Assembly (NCBI GenBank): GCA_038093975.1 | Contig: JBBPTG010000355.1 | Coordinates: 1 to 21,107, forward strand | Direction of reading: 5' to 3' | Source: Chalciporus piperatus | Taxonomy: Eukaryota; Basidiomycota; Agaricomycetes; Boletales; Boletaceae | DNA: 21,107 bases | Shown here: piece by piece, positions 16,618 to 21,107 of the stretch | Position numbering within the stretch: position 1 is the stretch's first letter | Layout of the letters: every line of letters starts with the position of its first letter | Notes under the pieces: model-generated | Told to the model about the DNA's origin: nothing | Database searches by the model: none | Seen by the model: only the letters and a program-made list of their open reading frames with translations | Position numbers and translations under genes: made by a program

Positions 16618-16766
16618 TCAGCGGCGAGTTTTGCATTTGGCAGAAGATGGGGATCTTGAGGAAGAAGGAAAGGCGGACGGGTGAGCTTTCTTATAGTTTT
16701 CCAAGACGTCCTTGGTGTGGGTAAAGTTTGTTTCCTTGAGCCAGCGATCTTTGTCAGCAGAGTATC
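16618..16766 (-). pseudogene. pol: Chromodomain tail of element C Pol
   Basis: The minus-strand sequence RYSADKDRWLKETNFTHTKDV followed by LENYKKAHPSA matches the last third of a chromodomain (the GY..x..TWEP..NL segment) and the usual tail of chromovirus integrases, and ends at a TGA (16620-16618). All of the pol upstream of it, back to mid-RT, is missing and replaced by the hAT-like insertion. Confidence 0.65.
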
Positions 16767-17367
16767 TAGTGTTTAAAAGTCCAGTTAAGTTAAGTTTTTG
16801 TACCTCTTTTGACAAAACTGTAACTGTAACTGGTTATCAATTTTGGCAAAATCAGTTTAACTGAACTGAAACTCTACATAACTGTTATATCATATATGGT
16901 CCAGTTTGTGACCAGTTTGTGACCGGTTTTCTGTAATAACTAACTGGACAAACATTAGAAAGCCCTGATTCTGAGCTTTAAAATGACCCCTGGATCATGT
17001 GATTTGGTTCAGTCCTTGAGAAGATATGCTCATTTTATTATATTACCATGATTATCATATGTTTTGGTGGATATAGCATTGGAATGGAGGTCAAGTTAAG
17101 TAAAATACAAGCAATATGTAATCTCAGCAGTGCAAATTAACATGTGTATTTGAGTTGAGTGTGTCTCAATCAGTCATTTCATCAATTTACTTCAATATTC
17201 AGAAAGAAAGTCAAATAAGGTCGGAAAAATTTGTAAAACATCAGGAAAAATAGTGGTAGATGACCATATATAGGTTATTATTTATAACCAGTTATAACCA
17301 GTTTGTGTACAGTTTTGTAAAATTTTGGAAGTGACAAAACTGTAACTGAAAACGGACGTAACCAGTG
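16767..17367. mobile_element. Non-autonomous hAT-like (MITE-type) element inside element C
   Basis: This AT-rich, non-coding stretch of about 600 bp has imperfect terminal inverted repeats of about 80 bp. The left end has ACAAAACTGTA ... AACTGGTTAT (16812-16837). The right end has the reverse complement ATAACCAGTTTGTGTACAGTTTTGT (17284-17318). Both are preceded outward by related AGTTA-AGTTTT and GTCC blocks. Multiple AACCAGTTTGTGACC-like subterminal motifs occur (16910-16930, 17286-17305). The left edge starts TAGTG and the right edge, reversed, CACTG, as in hAT elements. No matching 8-bp duplication is seen, which fits the loss of flanking pol sequence. Confidence 0.55.
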
Positions 17368-17930
17368 ACAATCTTTGTGGGTGAGGAAAGCAGCCTTCCA
17401 CTGATGTCCGTCTTTCATACAGACATTGTTGTAACCCCATCATACATCGAACTTGGTAAAGACTTTAGCGTCTTTCAGTTTGTCAACAAGATCTCCGATA
17501 AGGGGAAGTGGGTATGCATCTCGGGTAGTATGTTTGTTGAGATACCGATAGTCTTGGCAGGGGCGGAGTTTTCCGTCCTTCTTTTTGACAAAGAAGAAGG
17601 GGGATGCTTGGGGGGAGTTGGAAGGACATATCTTTCCTGTACGAAGGTTCTCTTCGAGGAAGTCTTCTGTGGCTTTCTTCTCATCCGGGGATAGCGGATA
17701 AAGTTTTCCGATCTTAGGGACGAAGGATTCCTTCAGGTTTATTTCGTGGTTGTAAACCCGAGATGGAGGAAGGTGACCGGCTGAGGGTTCGTCGAAAACC
17801 GAGGCGTATTCGGCATATTCTTTGGGAAGGATAGGTTTAGGTTTGGCCAGTTTGGCTGCGATTGCGAGTTCTGTAGCTCGGGTAAGGCGGGCGACAACAT
17901 GGTTGGGGACAAGGCGTGAACCGCAACGAA
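17368..17930 (-). pseudogene. pol: N-terminal part of element C reverse transcriptase
   Basis: On the minus strand one frame reads PKEYAEYASVF, NLKESFVPKIGKLYPL, ASPFFFVKKKDGKLRP, QDYRYLNKHT and YPLPLIGDLVDKLKDAKVF, then FDV, a TGA at 17442-17440 (Arg in homologues) and WGYNNVCMKDGHQWKAAFL. These are the fingers and early palm of a Ty3/gypsy RT, typical in order and spacing. It stops at 17368, before the YxDD active site, which is not in the window. It is one frame away from the protease frame upstream. Confidence 0.82.
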
Positions 17931-18509
17931 TATGCGGTTTAGGGTGTGGTTCTCATAGGCGCGGTTAAGGAAGGTGAATTCGGTCTCAGAGTCCAGGTAG
18001 TTATAGAGTTGTTTATCGACTTCCGGAGTTACGTAAGAGTGTCGAGGAGGAGGGGTAGGTCGCGTGAAGAGTTGGTTGTTGGCCATACAGGCCGCGGCGT
18101 GTATGGTATATAACTTCTTTGACTTGTCGATGGATTCTGACAGTGAGAGGGTTCGTCGGCGCCAGTCGATGGTTGGGTTAGCTTTTTCAAGCCATGGGAG
18201 ACCTAGGATGACATTTTCGTTTCCGCAGTTCATGATGTGGAAGATTACTTCTTGTGCGATTCCTTCAATGTCAAGGAAGAGGGTGGTGGTGAAGAGTATC
18301 ATTCCGCTTTTGTTTGCGGTCTGGTCGACGTTTCGGACTCGAATAGGGGTTTCGAGTCGGGTGGTCGGGATTCGATTTTTTCGTATAAAGCCCCAATCGA
18401 TGCAGGAGATGTCTGCACCGCTATCAATGAGGGCATGGGTTTCGACGGCTTTCATCGTGTGCAAGGGAACGATACTCTGTATGGGGTTCTGCATAGAGTG
18501 CTTTCGCAA
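17739..18509 (-). pseudogene. pro: Protease of element C, frameshifted near its C-terminus
   Basis: The open frame holds the retropepsin motif ALIDSGADISCID (Asp codon 18425-18423), the following RVRNVDQTANKSG segment and VILGLPWLEKANPTIDW, matching elements A and B in order. An ATG (18494-18492) is present but Ty3/gypsy proteases are normally made as part of Gag-Pol. The last 60 or so codons before 17739 are out of phase: the homologous path moves to another frame around 17930-17880 and continues into RT. Confidence 0.8.
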
Positions 18510-18568
18510 CTTTACAAGTATAGGTGCACACGTGACTGGGGAAGCTTGCGTCGGCAGAGCTTTCCGGT

Positions 18569-18637
18569 CTAAAAACCCTGCGTGACAAAGGCTACTTTAC
18601 GAACGGTGGTTTCATCTTCGTCAATCTCGATTAGGCA
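18569..18637 (-). pseudogene. gag: Probable C-terminal end of element C Gag
   Basis: The minus-strand sequence CLIEIDEDETTVRKVAFVTQGF, ending in TAG (18571-18569), lies between the palindrome array and the protease frame, where a Gag C-terminus is expected. The zinc-knuckle region that should precede it is absent. Confidence 0.4.
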
Positions 18638-18639
18638 AT

Positions 18640-19475
18640 GTCACGGGTATACCCCCGGGTGTCGGGAGGCAGACCCGCACCCATACCCAGCAAAAACCCG
18701 TACCCTAGGTGGGTATACCGGCGGGTACAGCGTGGATGACAACGGTGACAACGAGATGAGGGCGATGAGCAGTGGTATGTAAACGCGGTTGTCGCGTTTC
18801 CGTTCACATTTACATGTGAGGGCAAGGGCGACGAGGTGAGGATAAGGGCAAGAACGACGAGACAAGCTAAACACGAATGGAAACACGACAACACGCATTT
18901 CTGTTCGTGTTTAGTACATGTGAGAGTGAGGGCAATGAGGGACAACAACAACAACAAGGTGAGCCTGAGGGTGAGGGTGACAACAACAACAACAAGGTGA
19001 GGGCGAGGGTGACGAGCAGCATGTAAACACGAACAGAAGCGCATTGTCGCGGTTCCGATCGCATTTACATGTGATGGTGAGGGTGACAAGATGAGGGTGA
19101 GGGTGAGAGGTGAGCGCGAGGGCGACGAGACAAGATGAGCAAGTCCTCGCCTGTAAACACGAACGGAAATGTGACAATGCACATTTCTGTTTGTGTTTAC
19201 ATTCGAGGTGAGGGCGACGAGGTGAGGCGATGAGACGAGACGCAAGTGCTCGCATGTAAACACGAACGAGAATGCGTTGTCGCATTCTCGTTTGTGTTTA
19301 CATGTGATCGTGAAGACGACGACGACGAGACGAGGTGCGTTGTGCGTTACTCGTCTCGTTGTTGTTGTCTTCGGTCAAGGGTGATGGTGAAGTGAGCGTG
19401 AGGACAAGATGACGACAAGGAACAATGCAATGCATGCAATTGTTGCGTGCGTTGCGTCATTCCTCGTTGTCGTCT
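18640..19475. repeat. Array of imperfect palindromes with purine-rich spacers, within element C gag
   Basis: This non-coding stretch of about 835 bp begins with GGGTATACCC-type inverted motifs (18643-18720). It then alternates GTGAGGGYGACGAG-like and ACAACAACAACAAGG spacers with hairpin units at 18776-18816, 18868-18913, 19020-19071, 19152-19201 and 19253-19304. All five are variants of one palindrome: arms starting CATGTAAACACGAACG, a 4-nt centre TTGT or ACAA. The unit at 19253-19304 matches at 23 of 24 arm positions. Two other hairpins follow (19315-19334 with 19350-19369; 19411-19474). It interrupts the gag homology on both sides, so it is an insertion or a local expansion. Confidence 0.75.
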
Positions 19476-20297
19476 GGGGTGTTCGTTGGAAAGGCGACTT
19501 GGTTCTGGAAACTCGAAATGAATTCTGAGAGGGAGAGGGAGTATTCTCCGTTCTTGAGAAGTCTCATTCGTTTGGTGGAAAGCCAGGCGACGGCGTTTCC
19601 TACAGTATCATGGTGTTTGAACGCAATTTCGAAGTTGGTGATGAACTGAGCCCAGGTTCCCATTGTGACAGTGGCGCCAGTGATGGCTTTTGGTGGAAGA
19701 TGGCAGCCCAAGTGGCTGCTTATCCTTTGGACATGTAGGATAGTGCAAAGGCGATCTTCTTGGGATCTGTGTTGTACACATCACCATTGACCGTGAGATA
19801 GAATTGGATAGAGTTCATCCAGGCAGTGCTTTTCTCGAAGGAGCCATCAAAGGCATCTGGAGCTCCAATGCAGAGTTCTGTGGGTTTGGAAGTAGACATG
19901 GAGTTTACAAAAGCAGGAGGTGCTTGATAAGCTCCTGGTGCAAACGCGGGTGCGGGAGGGGGAGAAGTGGAGAAAGTTGGGGTTCATGGGGGAGCAGGTG
20001 ACATAGGGAACTGTAGAGCTCTTCGAGATACTGGGGTAGGTAATGGTGGTATTGGTTCCCTTGGAATGGTTACAACTGAGGAAAATTCGTGGGAGAGATG
20101 AAGAGTCTCCTCTTGTTTCTCTTGAGTAGTGACTGGTTTGTCATAGAGATCAGAGATGTTGTAAGGGTTAGAGGAATGTTCCTCTTCAGGCGAGCCCAAG
20201 TCAGAGGATTCGGGGTTCTGTGGATTAGCGGTTTCTTGTGGGAGGCCCCAACAAGAGGCGTCGAGGCCAGGTCGTTGGGAAATGGTGGAGGTCTACA
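19457..20297 (-). pseudogene. gag: Gag of element C, degenerate
   Basis: On the minus strand a Pro/Ser/Glu-rich N-terminal region is open from about 20297. It is followed in the same frame by a TGA (19986-19984), then PTELCIGAPDAFDGSFEKS, AWMNSIQFYLTVNGDVY and KIAFALSYMSKG, a TAA (19722-19720) and TWAAIFHQ. After a frameshift near 19700 comes TMGTWAQFITNFEIAFKHHD ... EYSLSLSEFISSFQNQVAF. The order (A/W motif, W..F...F, S..EFI..F) is that of retrotransposon gag core domains. No clean ATG start is seen. The homology ends at the palindrome array near 19475. Confidence 0.75.
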
Positions 20298-20318
20298 GAG
20301 AAGGTAGCCTTCAAGGGT

Positions 20319-20329
20319 AAGTTAGACCT
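20319..20329 (-). other. Primer-binding site of element C, self-priming type
   Basis: Minus-strand AGGTCTAACTT begins 2 nt after the LTR end (gap 20331-20330). It is perfectly complementary to AAGTTAGACCT in the 3' LTR (15111-15101), 33 nt downstream of its TATA box. The 5' LTR copy (20519-20509) has one mismatch, a later transition. Confidence 0.82.
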
Positions 20330-20331
20330 TT

Positions 20332-20804
20332 TGTTGCGCTTGTACTGGGTAAGTCGAAGCATAGACGCAAAAGTCCAGTCTGAGACGAAGGTTTCAAGTG
20401 TAGCCTAACAATGGGATGTCCATGTGAAGGCCTAGCATCCGTTCAAGAGTGGGACAATGACTCTCAGAGGGTTCGAGGGGAACGAGGAGTAACACAGTTA
20501 GATTGTGTAGGTTTAACTTAAGGTTACAGGAGAGAACTCAAGGGTTTATATAAGTAAAGAAACGAGTTAAGGGTAGGCATAGAACGAGTTGGAATGTGTA
20601 AGAACAAGTCATGACGAATAAGAATGAGTCATGCTTGGTAAATGTATGAGTCAGCAATGACAAATCATGGAAGATAAAAGAACATTAAAAAAAGTTCGCT
20701 GACTAAAGCAAAGTGAGAAATGATAGGCCTAGGCAGGACTCGAACCAGTGACTAGGACTTAGTACAAGAGAAAGAGAAAAATGAAGAATGGGGCGATTGT
20801 AACA
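20332..20804 (-). repeat. 5' LTR of element C (473 bp)
   Basis: It is the partner of 14924-15396, with about 38 substitutions, mainly transitions, and no length change. It carries TGASTCA sites at 20625-20631 and 20647-20653 upstream of its minus-strand TATATAAA box (about 20552-20545). The adjacent GATAA (20805-20809) is the right target duplication. The short stretch 20298-20331 is leader sequence containing the primer site. Confidence 0.95.
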
Positions 20805-20809
20805 GATAA

Positions 20810-21107
20810 TGCCTAGTGTAGGCAGCTCCATTGTCAAGCCAGGAGCATAGTTACCAATGGATGCCAGCAGATCTAACCCCTGTGACATAGATCCCGAGTC
20901 TCAGTGCAACAGAGTTGCTCGATTTACTATGACCAACATGGCATTGAAGACCGAGCCCCACTGCCTCATGATGGCAGTCATCTCCGTGCAGCTGCTCATT
21001 AAGGCCCATGTGGCCAACCTTCCCTGAGCCACCCTCACAGATCGGTAAGCCCTGGGATGCATGACACTGTAGGCGGCCAAGAAAATCACATTTGGGACCA
21101 ACATGTC
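20810..21107. other. Right flank of element C, unresolved
   Basis: This is the pre-insertion sequence continuous with 14923 across element C. A minus-strand frame is open from the window edge (21104) to 20901, but I recognise no family in it and its codons show nothing distinctive. No repeat or RNA gene is apparent. Confidence 0.3.

Larger units (their letters stand above)
14924..20804 (-). mobile_element. Element C: degenerate Ty3/gypsy chromovirus, minus strand
   Basis: This 5881-bp element has two 473-bp LTRs with inverted ends TGTTAY...GTAACA (one end base mutated in one copy). It is flanked by a perfect 5-bp duplication GATAA at 14919-14923 and 20805-20809. On the minus strand it runs 5' LTR, self-priming site, gag, protease, start of RT, a gap filled by a hAT-like element, chromodomain tail, zinc-knuckle ORF, polypurine tract and 3' LTR. 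I counted about 38 substitutions between the LTRs (about 8%), mostly transitions, so it is clearly older than element A. Several stops and frameshifts fit that age. Confidence 0.92.

Noticed and set aside
18631..19285. Several minus-strand open frames of 65-210 codons across the palindrome array
   Set aside because: Their composition (runs of Leu, Ser, Cys, Val) just reflects purine-rich repeats, no domain is present, and overlapping frames are equally open.
18640..19475. CRISPR-like array
   Set aside because: The repeats are diverged palindromes of unequal length with low-complexity spacers, in a eukaryotic retroelement context; there are no cas genes and spacers are related to each other.
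20901..21104. Minus-strand open frame at the right edge as a gene
   Set aside because: It is short, runs off the window, and has no recognisable motif.

Overview
The window looks like a transposable-element nest from a filamentous fungus, most likely an Agaricomycete (mushroom-forming basidiomycete). The evidence is chromodomain-bearing Ty3/gypsy retrotransposons, a KDZ-type transposase fragment with a 47-nt spliceosomal intron, a hAT transposase tail, and a two-zinc-knuckle protein of a kind common in that class. I see no ordinary host gene, rRNA, tRNA or CRISPR array.

Layout. Element B (plus strand, 1-1104 and 8552-13404; its left end lies outside the window) is a chromovirus. Its gag is split by a second, related chromovirus, element A (1105-8551, both LTRs present). 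Element A runs: 5' LTR, self-priming site, an ATG-free upstream ORF (ORF0), gag, protease, RT/RNase H/integrase/chromodomain, a two-transmembrane-segment ORF (ORF3), polypurine tract, 3' LTR. Element B resumes with the gag tail and a candidate -1 frameshift signal. It continues with pro-pol (broken by a 43-nt deficit and a nonsense codon), its own ORF3 (one nonsense codon) and a 3' LTR ending at 13404. From 13405 to about 14923 lie a degenerate hAT tail and a KDZ transposase C-terminus. The KDZ locus is interrupted by element C (14924-20804, minus strand), which has two 473-bp LTRs and a perfect GATAA target duplication. Element C is old: its LTRs differ at about 8% of sites, gag and pol are broken, an array of palindromes (18640-19475) sits in gag, and a hAT-like non-autonomous element (16767-17367) replaces about 2 kb of pol.

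How the parts work together. Elements A and C both carry, exactly 2 nt inside the 5' LTR, an 11-nt stretch perfectly complementary to the LTR sequence 32-33 bp downstream of the TATA box, which is where the transcript should start. This is the arrangement of Tf1-type self-primed reverse transcription. Elements A and B share an extra gene between pol and the 3' LTR that encodes a two-helix membrane protein. In both it is preceded by its own TATA box and Inr-like CTTCATTCCCA block, so it may have its own short mRNA. Element C has a different extra gene in that slot, a zinc-knuckle protein starting 4 nt after the pol stop. These points, with the ATG-free leader of element A, are the most novel content of the window. 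All functions are inferred from sequence reading only.
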